Shown here one piece after another: positions 50,798-60,193 of a stretch of 61,190 bases of DNA. The notes beneath the pieces are model-generated. The model worked only from the letters and a program-made list of their open reading frames with translations. It did no database searches and had not been told where the DNA came from. The position numbers were made by a program, and so were the translations under genes. The stretch is from positions 1 through 61,190 of the forward strand of contig CABUID010000012.1 of NCBI GenBank assembly GCA_902491575.1, given 5' to 3'. Numbering within the stretch: the first letter of the stretch is position 1; the number at the start of each line of letters is the position of its first letter. Source of the stretch: an uncultured Bacillota bacterium. GTDB lineage: Bacteria > Bacillota_I > Bacilli_A > RFN20 > CAG-631.

Positions 50798-51817
50798 TTA
50801 AATGTAATATTTATTTAATTCAATTTTACTTACTGCAATTTCTTCATCATCTTCAATTCCATTTACTCTTACTTCCTCTAAATCCATCAAGAAAGAAACA
50901 TCTTTCACATCTTCTAATAAAGCCGTAACTTCTTTTATGATTTTATAAACATCATAAGATACCGTCAATTCATCAAACAAAATATCATCACTTAAAGATA
51001 CATATAAAATATTGTCTGTCAAAACAGATGAAGTCATCATTTCCGTTTCAGAAATGCAACGACATACTTGTAAAGAAGAAGTAATACCTGGCTCTTTGAA
51101 AAGTGTGGCAATGGTTAAATCATAAATAGATAAATTATTTTTATTACTAACATAATGTGTAACTGGAACATAATAGAATTGGTTATTAATTTTCTTTTCA
51201 TAATAACTCAATACTCTTTCTCCTGTTCCCATAATTGTTGAAGTCAATAATAAATTATTGATTCCTACATCTTTGGTTAATGGATTATTTAATGGAGTTT
51301 TATTTACAGGCATATTCTTTAATAATGTATCTTCCATCGATAATGTAACCTTTGATACATAAGGCAAATCTGTAAATGTCCAAGTGAGTGATTCTATTAA
51401 GCGAAGTTCATCTTTGGCATCATAAGTAGCAAAGCTATTATCAAAATTAATATTTAATACTTCATTTTCCAAAGTCATTCCATTTACTTTGGTATCTGTT
51501 GGTAATAAACCATTAAATTCTTTAGAAGATACTGCGCTATCTTTTTTTAACATTGAAAGAATATACATTAATTCTTCTGCTTGACTATCTGGCTGTTTAT
51601 ATTTTATCGTCAATGGAAGTAAAACATTATCACTATCTGCCAAATAAATTTGTGCATAAGAATAAAGTGTATTATCTGTTTTTGGTTGATTTACAGATGT
51701 ATTTCTTTCCTTAATCTTATATTGAATACCAAAAATAAAACCGACAACCATCAATGCCACTAAAACGGGAGTAAAGACTAAAATAATTATTTTTTTACTA
51801 TTTAAATGTTTTTTCAT
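50798..51817 (-). CDS. GerMN-domain membrane-anchored protein
   Basis: This encodes 339 residues from ATG 51817 (GAGGTATG upstream). An N-terminal membrane helix (about 8-33) is followed by two GerMN-type domains, about 50-165 and 195-310. The first contains IYLADSDNVLLPLTIKYK and LPTDTKVNGMTLENEVLNIN. GerM acts in spore envelope and germination in Bacillus, but GerMN domains also occur in lipoproteins of non-sporulating Firmicutes. No other sporulation gene is nearby. Alone between terminators and the hydrogenase operon. Confidence 0.82.
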   Translation of the reverse strand: MKKHLNSKKIIILVFTPVLVALMVVGFIFGIQYKIKERNTSVNQPKTDNTLYSYAQIYLADSDNVLLPLTIKYKQPDSQAEELMYILSMLKKDSAVSSKEFNGLLPTDTKVNGMTLENEVLNINFDNSFATYDAKDELRLIESLTWTFTDLPYVSKVTLSMEDTLLKNMPVNKTPLNNPLTKDVGINNLLLTSTIMGTGERVLSYYEKKINNQFYYVPVTHYVSNKNNLSIYDLTIATLFKEPGITSSLQVCRCISETEMMTSSVLTDNILYVSLSDDILFDELTVSYDVYKIIKEVTALLEDVKDVSFLMDLEEVRVNGIEDDEEIAVSKIELNKYYI

Positions 51818-51928
51818 GCTATCATACCTCAAGACAATATATGAAGCCATAACATTAAAAAGAACATTGAAAATCGATTTCCATTAAAAAAGTTTTAAGT
51901 ACTTCATACCTAAAACTTTTCTTTCTAT

Positions 51929-53647
51929 TTAATCTTTTTTATTAGAATAATGGGTGTGCAATAAATAATGAGCCAATGGTGAATTAGGTTCATTCAAAAA
52001 TTCAGCATACAATTTTTGAATACTTTCATTTTCACAGGATATGCGAACCTTTTTATTTTTATCAATAGCATAGATACCAGCTTGACGTGCTTTGATAACA
52101 TCGATTTGATCTTGATCCAAATGAATCGGTTGACCCCCACCATTTACACAACCACCAGGACAAGCCATTATTTCTATTGCATCATAATGAACCGATCCTT
52201 TTTTTATCTCTTCTAAGACCATACGAGCATTTGCCAAACCCGAAACAATACATAAATGAATGGATAAATCTCCTAAATCAACCGTAGCTTCTCTTATTCC
52301 GGATAATCCTCTTACAGCATTAAATTCAACATTTGGTAATTTTCCAGTCAACCAAATGGATGCTGTACGTGCAACCGATTCAATGACGCCTCCTGTATTT
52401 GCAAATATATCTGCAGCACCGGTTGATTGACCTAAAGGAGAATCAAATGTACCCTCTTCTAATTGAGTAAAATCAATACCATAACGTTTTAGCATATTTG
52501 CACATTCTTTTACAGAAATAGAATAATCCGTTTCTTTCAGTCCATCGATTTGCATTTCTTCACGATTGCATTCATCTTTTTTAGCGATACAAGGCATCAA
52601 TGAAACAACTACTAAATTTTTAGGATCAATTCCTTCTTTTTGAGCAAAATAAGTTTTTGCAATAGCGCCAAACATTTCTTGAGGGGATTTACAAGATGAA
52701 GGCAAGTTCAACATTTCAGGATATTGTGTTTCAATAAACTTAATCCAACCTGGACAACAAGAAGTAATTAATGGTAAATTTTCTTTATTCTTTAAACGAT
52801 TTACAAATTCAGTGGTTTCTTCCATGATGGTCAAATCAGCACCAAAATTCGTATCAAATACTTTTTTAAATCCTAACATTCGTAAAGCGGTTATCATCTT
52901 TCCAGTTACATCACTTCCTGGAGCCATTCCAAATTCTTCTCCTAGTGAAACACGAGTGGCTGGTGCTGTATGAATAATCACATATTTTTCATTGTCCATT
53001 AAAGCTTTTTCGACATCGGAAGTATGATCAATTTGCAAAAGCGCACCTGTAGGACAAACTTGAACGCATTGACCACAATTGATGCATTGATTAGGTGCAC
53101 TAATAACCGTTTCAAAACCACGTTTTGAAGCAGACAAAGCACCTACGGATTGTATTTTTTCACAAACAGCAACACAACGTCCACATAAAACACATTTACT
53201 TGGATTTCGTTGAATTACACGATTATAAATGGTTTCATTTTTTTGTGACATAGGTCCTTCAAAAGGAATGGATTTAATACCTAATTCAATCGCTAAATTT
53301 TGTAAAGCACATTTACCAGATTTTTCACAAGTTAAGCAATCTTTTGGATGGTTTGAAAGTAATAATTCTACGACAGTACGTCTTTCTTTTAAAACACGCA
53401 TATTATTGGTGCTAACTTCCATCCCGTCAAAAATATAAGTTGCACAAGCAGGAACAAGATTATTTCTTCCTTTTACTTCTACAATACAAACTCGGCAAGA
53501 TGCTGGTTTATGTTCAAAATTGCTTTCTTCTTTTTTTAAATAACATAAAGTAGGGATATGAATGCCGTGTTTTTTAGCTACTTGTAAAATGGTTAAGGAG
53601 TTATCTTCTTCAAAAACTTGATTATTAATTGTAACTTTTACTAACAT
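51929..53647 (-). CDS. hydA: [FeFe]-hydrogenase catalytic subunit (HydA-type)
   Basis: This 572-residue enzyme interconverts H2 with protons and electrons. In order: a 2Fe-2S domain (Cys35, 51, 54, 68), the His-Cys cluster SNHPKDCLTCEKSGKC (98-113), two 4Fe-4S motifs (CVLCGRCVAVC, CINCGQCVQVC), and the H-cluster domain with TSCCPGW (295-301), MPCIAKKDE (351-359) and MACPGGCVNGGGQP (494-507). All H-cluster Cys and the proton-path Cys are present. Together with hydB and hydC it should form an NAD-linked, probably electron-bifurcating, trimer. Confidence 0.96.
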   Translation of the reverse strand: MLVKVTINNQVFEEDNSLTILQVAKKHGIHIPTLCYLKKEESNFEHKPASCRVCIVEVKGRNNLVPACATYIFDGMEVSTNNMRVLKERRTVVELLLSNHPKDCLTCEKSGKCALQNLAIELGIKSIPFEGPMSQKNETIYNRVIQRNPSKCVLCGRCVAVCEKIQSVGALSASKRGFETVISAPNQCINCGQCVQVCPTGALLQIDHTSDVEKALMDNEKYVIIHTAPATRVSLGEEFGMAPGSDVTGKMITALRMLGFKKVFDTNFGADLTIMEETTEFVNRLKNKENLPLITSCCPGWIKFIETQYPEMLNLPSSCKSPQEMFGAIAKTYFAQKEGIDPKNLVVVSLMPCIAKKDECNREEMQIDGLKETDYSISVKECANMLKRYGIDFTQLEEGTFDSPLGQSTGAADIFANTGGVIESVARTASIWLTGKLPNVEFNAVRGLSGIREATVDLGDLSIHLCIVSGLANARMVLEEIKKGSVHYDAIEIMACPGGCVNGGGQPIHLDQDQIDVIKARQAGIYAIDKNKKVRISCENESIQKLYAEFLNEPNSPLAHYLLHTHYSNKKD

Positions 53648-53659
53648 TGATCATCCCTC

Positions 53660-55564
53660 CTATTTTGAAATAGCTAAAGGCTTAGCTGGACATTTACTAA
53701 AACATACTCCACATTTAATACATTTTTTAGGATCAATTTCATAAGCCATTAAACGTGGATTTTTACAAGGTTCATTCGATTTACTAATAGCAGTCACTGG
53801 ACAATTACGTGCACATAAGCCACAGCCCAAACACTTACTCTTATCGATGGTATAAGTTACTAATTTCTTGCATACTCCTGCTGGACATTTTTTATCTACA
53901 ACATGAGCTAAATACTCGTCTTTAAATCCTTTTAATGTAGATAAAACTGGATTAGGTGCAGATTGACCCAAAGCACATAAAGAACAATCCTTAATCGTTT
54001 GAGATAAAGTAAATAACTTATCTAAGTCTTCCTCTTCGCCTCTACCTTCTGTAATTTTCTTTAATATTTCAAGTAATCGTTTATTTCCAATACGGCAAGG
54101 ACTACATTTTCCACAGGATTCTTCCACCGTAAATTCTAAATAAAATTTAGCAATATCTACCATGCAATCATCTTCATCCAAAACAATCATGCCACCAGAA
54201 CCCATCATGGATCCTTTAGCGACTAAATTATCATAATCAATAGGAGTATCCAAATCTTTTTCGGTTAAACAACCACCAGAAGGTCCACCCGTTTGAACTG
54301 CTTTGAATTTTTTATTATCCTTGATTCCACCGCCAATATCATAAATAATCTCACGCAAGGTAGTTCCCATCGGAATTTCTACAAGTCCTACATTATTAAT
54401 TTTTCCTGCTAAAGCAAAAACTTTTGTACCTTTTGACTTTTCGATTCCAATTTTTGCAAATTCATCTGCTCCATCTAAAATGATAACGGGAATCGATGCC
54501 CATGTTTCCACATTATTAACATTGGTAGGTTTTCCATTCAAACCACGTACTGCAGGAAATGGTGGTTTTAATGTTGGTTCTCCACGTTGCCCTTCAATCG
54601 AATGAATTAAAGCTGTCTCTTCACCACACACAAAAGCTCCAGCTCCATATTTAATGTAAATATGAAAAGAAAAATCAGAACCCATGATATGATCGCCTAA
54701 CAATCCGGCTTGTGTTGCTTGAGCGATGGCGATTTTTAATCTTTGAACAGCTAAAGGATATTCTGCACGAATATAAATTTCTCCTTCATTTGCACCAATT
54801 GCATATCCTGCTATTGCCATGGATTCAAGTATAGAATGAGGATCTCCTTCCATAATGGAACGGTCCATAAATGCACCAGGATCCCCTTCATCGGCATTAC
54901 AAATAATATATTTTTTATCCGAAACGGATTGCTTTGCAAATTTCCATTTTAATCCTGTTGGGAATCCTGCTCCACCACGTCCTCTTAAACCTGATCGAGT
55001 CACTTCTTCAATGACTTCATCTTGTGTCATATCAAAAATAACTTTGGCTAAAGCTTGATAACCTCTTGTTGCAATGGTTTCAGCCAAAATTTCAGGATTA
55101 ATATAGCCTGCTTTTCTTAACGCAATTCGATGTTGTTTTTTATAAAAAGGAATATCGTTTTGGCTTGCAATTAAAGTCCCGTTTGGAGATTTATAAAGTA
55201 AATCCTCTACAACATGTTTTTCAATAAAATGCTCTTTTATAATTCTTTGAGCATCATTAACTTTCACATGTACATAAAAAGTATTATCAGGGAAAATTTT
55301 TACAATAGGACCCTTTGCACAAAAACCAAAACACCCTGTTATGGAAACTTCGATTTTATCTTCAAGGTTATATTCTTTTACATAATATTGTAATTGTTCA
55401 ACAATTTTATGTGAATCTAATGCGCTACATCCCGTACCAGCACATACAGAAATATGGTATTTTTCCGCATCACCACAACGATTATCTCGAATGTCCAGGA
55501 GACCTTTTACATTTTCGTATAAATCCAATAAATCTTGTTTTGAATTAATTTTAATATTACACAT
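53660..55564 (-). CDS. hydB: NADH-binding flavoprotein subunit of the hydrogenase (NuoF-like)
   Basis: This 634-residue subunit carries electrons between NAD(H) and the hydrogenase. The N-terminus has a thioredoxin-like 2Fe-2S domain (SVCAGTGCSALDS, later TGCFGFCAKGP). The NAD site follows as GLRGRGGAGFPTGLKW, the FMN part as CNADEGDPGAFMDR, a 4Fe-4S motif as ESCGKCSPCRIGNK, and two ferredoxin motifs close the chain (CLGCGLCARNC, CIKCGVCFSKC). It sits between hydC and hydA, with 12 and 10 base gaps. Confidence 0.95.
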   Translation of the reverse strand: MCNIKINSKQDLLDLYENVKGLLDIRDNRCGDAEKYHISVCAGTGCSALDSHKIVEQLQYYVKEYNLEDKIEVSITGCFGFCAKGPIVKIFPDNTFYVHVKVNDAQRIIKEHFIEKHVVEDLLYKSPNGTLIASQNDIPFYKKQHRIALRKAGYINPEILAETIATRGYQALAKVIFDMTQDEVIEEVTRSGLRGRGGAGFPTGLKWKFAKQSVSDKKYIICNADEGDPGAFMDRSIMEGDPHSILESMAIAGYAIGANEGEIYIRAEYPLAVQRLKIAIAQATQAGLLGDHIMGSDFSFHIYIKYGAGAFVCGEETALIHSIEGQRGEPTLKPPFPAVRGLNGKPTNVNNVETWASIPVIILDGADEFAKIGIEKSKGTKVFALAGKINNVGLVEIPMGTTLREIIYDIGGGIKDNKKFKAVQTGGPSGGCLTEKDLDTPIDYDNLVAKGSMMGSGGMIVLDEDDCMVDIAKFYLEFTVEESCGKCSPCRIGNKRLLEILKKITEGRGEEEDLDKLFTLSQTIKDCSLCALGQSAPNPVLSTLKGFKDEYLAHVVDKKCPAGVCKKLVTYTIDKSKCLGCGLCARNCPVTAISKSNEPCKNPRLMAYEIDPKKCIKCGVCFSKCPAKPLAISK

Positions 55565-55574
55565 AAAAAACCTC

Positions 55575-56057
55575 CTATTGATATTCTGCTAGTATTTTAG
55601 CCACATCATCAACTTGAACATGACCATATGTTTTACCATTTATTTGAACAACCGGTGCTAAAGCACAAGCACCAACACATCTTAAAGAAGTAATCGTGAA
55701 CTTCCCATCTTCGGTTGTTTGACCATTTGTAATTTTTAATAATTCCTCAAATTTTTCTAAAACAGGTTGAGCACCTCGAACAAAGCAAGCAGTTCCAAGA
55801 CAAACATTAATGACATTTTCGCCTTTTGGAACCATTGTAAAAAATGAATAAAAAGTTACTACACCATAAACTTTTGAAACATTAACATTAATTTTTTTGG
55901 CAATATGAGTTTGAACCAACATTGGTAAATAACCAAATATTTCCTGTGCTTTATGTAAGATAGCAATTAATTCTTTTTCATCACATTGCAAAGAATCGAT
56001 GAATTCATCCAATTCAGCAAACATTTCTGCGTTTGTTTTCAATTTAATTTCCCCCAT
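55575..56057 (-). CDS. hydC: 2Fe-2S subunit of the hydrogenase (NuoE-like)
   Basis: This 160-residue thioredoxin-like ferredoxin has the pattern CLGTACFVRGA and CVGACALAPV for one 2Fe-2S cluster. It is the first gene of hydCBA. ATG 56057 overlaps a weak site. TTG 56042, with GGGGGA 7 bases upstream, would start KTNAEMFAELDEF and is a real alternative. The family passes electrons in bifurcating hydrogenases. No maturation genes (hydE, F, G) are in the window. Confidence 0.93.
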   Translation of the reverse strand: MGEIKLKTNAEMFAELDEFIDSLQCDEKELIAILHKAQEIFGYLPMLVQTHIAKKINVNVSKVYGVVTFYSFFTMVPKGENVINVCLGTACFVRGAQPVLEKFEELLKITNGQTTEDGKFTITSLRCVGACALAPVVQINGKTYGHVQVDDVAKILAEYQ

Positions 56058-56232
56058 TCCAAATTTACTTTATAAATAAATTTATAAAGAATTCTTTAAG
56101 AGTTTACCATAATTTGAAAAATAAGTCTATGAAAATACTTTGACAGTTATTTCTTGGATGTTTATTTTTTCACAAAGAATCAAAATGATCAGTCATTTAA
56201 GTAAATGAAAATATTTGTTAAAGTTATTCATT

Positions 56233-56264
56233 TTAAAATAAAAAGGATGATATTTCATCCCTTT
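56233..56264 (-). terminator. Terminator at the end of the IbrA/IbrB-like operon
   Basis: On the minus strand AAGGGATG pairs with CATCCTT (56243-56249 and 56256-56263), followed by TTTATTTT. The stem includes the stop codon of the LuxR-type gene. Confidence 0.72.
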
Positions 56265-56512
56265 AATTTCAATTCGTTCATAACTAAAAGTTTCACAAGA
56301 GCCTGTGTCCTTCCTTTTACATCCAATTTTATAATGACATTAGAAATATGATTTCTAACTGTTTTTTCAGATATCCGTAATAAAGAAGCGATTTCTTTTG
56401 TGGAATAGTTTTGCATTAAATATTCAAATATTTGTCTTTCCCTTTTTGTTAAAACAGAATACATAAAATCACCCATTTTATAATATGATAATTCTTCATT
56501 CAGGGAAATCAT
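56255..56512 (-). CDS. Small LuxR/GerE-type DNA-binding regulator
   Basis: This encodes 85 residues or fewer. LTKRERQIFEYLMQNYSTKE and the following IASLLRISEKTVRNHISNV form the whole LuxR helix-turn-helix; there is no receiver or sensor domain, as in GerE. ATG 56512 starts 3 bases after the ParB-like stop, so coupling is likely. ATG 56464 with GGGTGA upstream would give a 69-residue form. The regulator is probably expressed with the IbrB/IbrA-like pair and may control it or a surface gene elsewhere. Confidence 0.82.
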   Translation of the reverse strand: MISLNEELSYYKMGDFMYSVLTKRERQIFEYLMQNYSTKEIASLLRISEKTVRNHISNVIIKLDVKGRTQALVKLLVMNELKLKG

Positions 56513-56515
56513 TCT

Positions 56516-57088
56516 TTATTTTTGACTCTGCTTTTGCTTTTCTAGTACTTGTTCTTCAAATTCATCAAAATCTTCATCGATAGGTATCCAACTTTTACCA
56601 AATTCGACATCTTGAAATAAAGCAGATAAACCCGTAATTTGTTTTAATCTTAATATTTCATCTTTATCCATTCCTAAATGTTTACAAATCCAAGAATCAG
56701 AGCGACCAAGTTCATGAAGATCTTTCACAATATTACTCATTAAATCGACATCATGTGAACCTCGAGCACGATTATGTCGAATCGTCGATGCCATTCGATG
56801 ATCTAATGGCTTATTGATAACCGATACAGGTACTTTCCCACCTTCTCTTTCATAAATATCCGGATAATCAAGCATTACACGGTAACGATGAAAACCATCA
56901 ACAATAATATATTTATCATTTTCCTTATCATAATAGCAAACGATGGGCATTGTATAGCCATCCTCTTTAATACTATCATAAAGAAGTCTCATCTCCGGTG
57001 GAGCAACATTATTGGGATTATAATCATTCGGCGCTATCTTTTCTATTTCTACAGCAATGACTTTATATACAGGACTTTTGCTTGACAT
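56516..57088 (-). CDS. ParB/Srx-fold protein, IbrB-like
   Basis: This encodes 190 residues. The N-terminal half is a ParB/sulfiredoxin fold: EKIAPNDYNPNN, then LYDSIKEDGYTMPIVCYYD, YIIVDGFHRYRVML (counterpart of the GERRxRA nucleotide box) and RHNRARGSHD. The C-terminal half is helical with an HTH-like stretch (LHELGRSDSWICKHLGMDKDEILRLKQITG). It lies between a PP-loop partner and a LuxR-type gene. In E. coli IbrB acts with IbrA to turn on surface genes; the chemistry is not known. Confidence 0.83.
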   Translation of the reverse strand: MSSKSPVYKVIAVEIEKIAPNDYNPNNVAPPEMRLLYDSIKEDGYTMPIVCYYDKENDKYIIVDGFHRYRVMLDYPDIYEREGGKVPVSVINKPLDHRMASTIRHNRARGSHDVDLMSNIVKDLHELGRSDSWICKHLGMDKDEILRLKQITGLSALFQDVEFGKSWIPIDEDFDEFEEQVLEKQKQSQK

Positions 57089-57089
57089 C

Positions 57090-58409
57090 TTAAATACCCT
57101 CCAAATTATTATATTTTTTCTTAATTAAATTTACACATCTTTGTTGTTCTCTTGTTAAACCAAATCCCATAAAACGACACATATGATCATTTTTTAAAAT
57201 GCAATAACACATTCTTTTCCAACTAGGAATATCTTTACTACTTTTTATATCATCGGTGTTATCCGGAATTTTCTGTAAAAAAATAATTTTGCTATTTCTA
57301 AAAATTGTATAATTCGAAACCCCATTTTTTCGAATCTCATAGCCATGTTCTAATAATTCATTGATTGTTACTTCTTCTAAACCTCCTCCAACAATATGCC
57401 AAAATTCAATGGAAGTCTTGAATTTTTTGATATAATTATTGCATATTCTTGGTGGTAAAGTCGCTAAAAGAAATTTTGTATATTCTTTCCAAGTATAGTT
57501 TTCAGGTAAAGTAACATTCCGGTACCCCATTGCTTTGCTTTTACCATAAATATTAGCGAAATTCACTCCTCGGACACGACTTAATAAACGTACCCATGTT
57601 TCATAATCAATTATACGATAAAGGTTTAAACTTTCCTTAGCATAATCATTAAAAGGTGATGCTACACGCATTTGATAAGGTGATAATCCAGCCATAAAAT
57701 ACATGTCATATAACTTATTATAATCATAGTTAAAAAGAAAGTTTGCATGCCATACATCTTTGATTGTCCAATCATAAAGTGGTGATGCACACCATACATT
57801 TTTAAATTGCTTGGTTATCCAACATTTTTTCTTATAACCACTTTTTTTATTAACAAAACCATTATATCTTTGTAAAGATTCATCCGCACGAATACCTAAT
57901 AGACAAATAGTAGAACGATCATCATGAGATAATTTATACCACCGTCCAAATTGTTTCGATAAATCTTCTTGATGCATTTTATATTTATAAGTAGTAATCG
58001 GATTATTTTCAAGAGAAATTACATATTCGTGTTGAGGCATTGGACGTACCCATTGGTCTTGTTTTTTATCATCCCAAGGATACCAAAACATTTCATAATT
58101 ACTAATGGCAGTTCTTGTAGCCATCGGTAAACAAACCCAGTATCTTTCCACTTTATTGCCTATTCTTTCAAAAGTTCTTTCAACATAATCCGTTGTAAAA
58201 CTATATTGAGCTTCAAAATCTTGATGAAAAACGCCTATCTTTCGCTCAGGATAATATTTTTCTTTATAATCTAATAATAAATTTAATAATAAGCCACTAT
58301 CCTTTCCTCCTGAAAAAGAGACATAAATATTTTCAAATTCCTCAAAAATAAAATGAAATCGGTTTAAAAGATTTTCATAAACATTACTTTCTAGATACTT
58401 CTTTTTCAT
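57090..58409 (-). CDS. PP-loop PAPS-reductase-like protein with DUF3440, IbrA-like
   Basis: This encodes 439 residues from ATG 58409 (AAAGGAG upstream; GTG 58418 is the alternative). The N-terminal half has the ATP pyrophosphatase loop FSGGKDSGLL (about 32-41), LGIRADESLQRYNG and the CWITKQ/CASPLYDWT segment of PAPS-reductase-like proteins. The C-terminal half is the DUF3440 region with several Cys near the end (MCYCILKNDHMC). It is the first gene of the three-gene unit. Family members such as IbrA are coactivators in E. coli or sit in accessory regions. The substrate is unknown. Confidence 0.85.
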   Translation of the reverse strand: MKKKYLESNVYENLLNRFHFIFEEFENIYVSFSGGKDSGLLLNLLLDYKEKYYPERKIGVFHQDFEAQYSFTTDYVERTFERIGNKVERYWVCLPMATRTAISNYEMFWYPWDDKKQDQWVRPMPQHEYVISLENNPITTYKYKMHQEDLSKQFGRWYKLSHDDRSTICLLGIRADESLQRYNGFVNKKSGYKKKCWITKQFKNVWCASPLYDWTIKDVWHANFLFNYDYNKLYDMYFMAGLSPYQMRVASPFNDYAKESLNLYRIIDYETWVRLLSRVRGVNFANIYGKSKAMGYRNVTLPENYTWKEYTKFLLATLPPRICNNYIKKFKTSIEFWHIVGGGLEEVTINELLEHGYEIRKNGVSNYTIFRNSKIIFLQKIPDNTDDIKSSKDIPSWKRMCYCILKNDHMCRFMGFGLTREQQRCVNLIKKKYNNLEGI

Positions 58410-58435
58410 TATACTCACTCCTTTGAAAATATTTT

Positions 58436-60193
58436 TTATTGATTTTCATTCAATACTTTTAATAGGTTCTCCGCCACTTTTTTAGGCATAATTTGAACTA
58501 ATTGTTCGATAGGTGCCTTTTTGATTTCGTCCATGGACTGATAAATGGTTAATAGTCTTTTTTTCCTTGTAGGACCAAGTCCTTCAACTTGATCTAAAAT
58601 GGAGGATATCATCGATTTTGCTTTTTTATTTTTAAAAAAAGTAATAGCAAAACGATGTACTTCATCTTGCATTCGCATTAAATATAAAAATAATTTAGAA
58701 TCTTTTTTTAATTCAATTTCTTTAAAATCAGGTGTAATCAATGCTCTTGTACGATGATGATCATCTTTTGCTAATCCACAAACTAACATATCATGAATAT
58801 TGAGTTCACTTAAAGCTTGTTTAGCCGCATTCATCTGGTTTGCACCACCATCCACAATCAATAAATCTGAAAAGGGCAAATGATCTTTTATCAAATTATA
58901 AAAACGTCGGTAAATCACTTCATGAGTAGAGGCTAAATCATCTTTGGTGTTTTCACCTTTGATTATAAATTTTCGATATTTGTTTTTTACTGGATAACCA
59001 TTTTGATAGACGATGACTACTCCAACAGCACTATCCCCAGATATATGTGACATATCACACATCTCAATGGTTGAAATACGACTTTTATTCACGTAAGAGC
59101 CCAATTCAATAAAAATATCTTCATCCTTACTGGCTAGTTCAATAAATTTTGCTTCCAATGATTTTTTGGCATTTTCAATTGCCATTAAAAGTAATTCTTG
59201 GCCACTCGCGATTTTAGGATGAACCACATTCATGTTTAACGTTTCACTTAAAATAGCTACATCTAGATTTTCAGATATATAGATTTCTTTGGGTATATCA
59301 TGTGTCTCATAAAATTGCATCAAATAAGTTTCGACCAATTCATCGATTTCCCCAATAAAATCAATAACCTCATTAATCTTTGCATTTAAATAACCATTAC
59401 GATACATTAAAACAGAAATTGATAAAAAACCTTCTTTAATATAAAAACCAATGACATCACGACTTACTTTATCTGTAAATTCAACGATTTGTTTTGCCGT
59501 TACTGCTTTTATTCCTTCAATTAAATTTTTATATTCTTGAGCTTTTTCAAAATTTAAATTTTCGGAAGCTTCATACATTTTGTTGGTCAAATCCTTAATT
59601 AATTCATTGCTATATCCTTTAAAAAATTTATCAATATTACGTACATATTCATCATAGCAATGTTCTTCAAGAGGAACAATACAAGGTGCTAAACATTGAT
59701 TCATATGGTAATATAAACAACTTGTTGATGGAATATGCTTACACTTTCGAAAAGGATAAATCCGATTGAGTAAATTTAATACTTGATAAGCTGCTTTAGA
59801 GTCTGGAAAAGGACCATAATGTTTATATTTTTTGGATTTAGCATCTCTTCGAATCGTTAGACGAGGATATTTTTCCTTTGATAAGGAAATATAAGGATAA
59901 TGCTTATCATCCATAAAAATAACATTAAAAGGAGGCATATATTGTTTAATCAAATTAATTTCCAAAACTAAAGCTTCTTTTTCAGATAATGTCAAAACAA
60001 ATTCAACATCATCAATTTGTTTGACTAAATTGGCTGTTTTATTAAAATATACGCGATCAAAGTATTGTTTAACACGTGATTTTAGTCTTTTAGCTTTTCC
60101 AACATATAATATGTTTTTATCCTTATCTTTATAGATATAACATCCTGGTGTATCCGGCATCATATCTAATTTTTCTTTTAATTTCTCATTCAT
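58436..60193 (-). CDS. uvrC: Excinuclease ABC subunit C
   Basis: This 585-residue DNA repair nuclease makes the two incisions of nucleotide excision repair. The GIY-YIG domain opens the protein (TPGCYIYKDKDKNILYVGKA). Four Cys (CKHIPSTSCLYYHMNQCLAPC spread over about 155-177) match the conserved cluster. The UVR motif follows, then the RNase H-like 3' domain (HISGDSAVGVVIV) and helix-hairpin-helix end (ILDQVEGLGPTRKKRLL). It overlaps mutS2 by one base. Confidence 0.95.
   Translation of the reverse strand: MNEKLKEKLDMMPDTPGCYIYKDKDKNILYVGKAKRLKSRVKQYFDRVYFNKTANLVKQIDDVEFVLTLSEKEALVLEINLIKQYMPPFNVIFMDDKHYPYISLSKEKYPRLTIRRDAKSKKYKHYGPFPDSKAAYQVLNLLNRIYPFRKCKHIPSTSCLYYHMNQCLAPCIVPLEEHCYDEYVRNIDKFFKGYSNELIKDLTNKMYEASENLNFEKAQEYKNLIEGIKAVTAKQIVEFTDKVSRDVIGFYIKEGFLSISVLMYRNGYLNAKINEVIDFIGEIDELVETYLMQFYETHDIPKEIYISENLDVAILSETLNMNVVHPKIASGQELLLMAIENAKKSLEAKFIELASKDEDIFIELGSYVNKSRISTIEMCDMSHISGDSAVGVVIVYQNGYPVKNKYRKFIIKGENTKDDLASTHEVIYRRFYNLIKDHLPFSDLLIVDGGANQMNAAKQALSELNIHDMLVCGLAKDDHHRTRALITPDFKEIELKKDSKLFLYLMRMQDEVHRFAITFFKNKKAKSMISSILDQVEGLGPTRKKRLLTIYQSMDEIKKAPIEQLVQIMPKKVAENLLKVLNENQ

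Noticed and set aside
56140..56145. TTGACA on the plus strand near 56140, considered a promoter
   Set aside because: No suitable -10 at 16-18 bases and no plus-strand gene follows.
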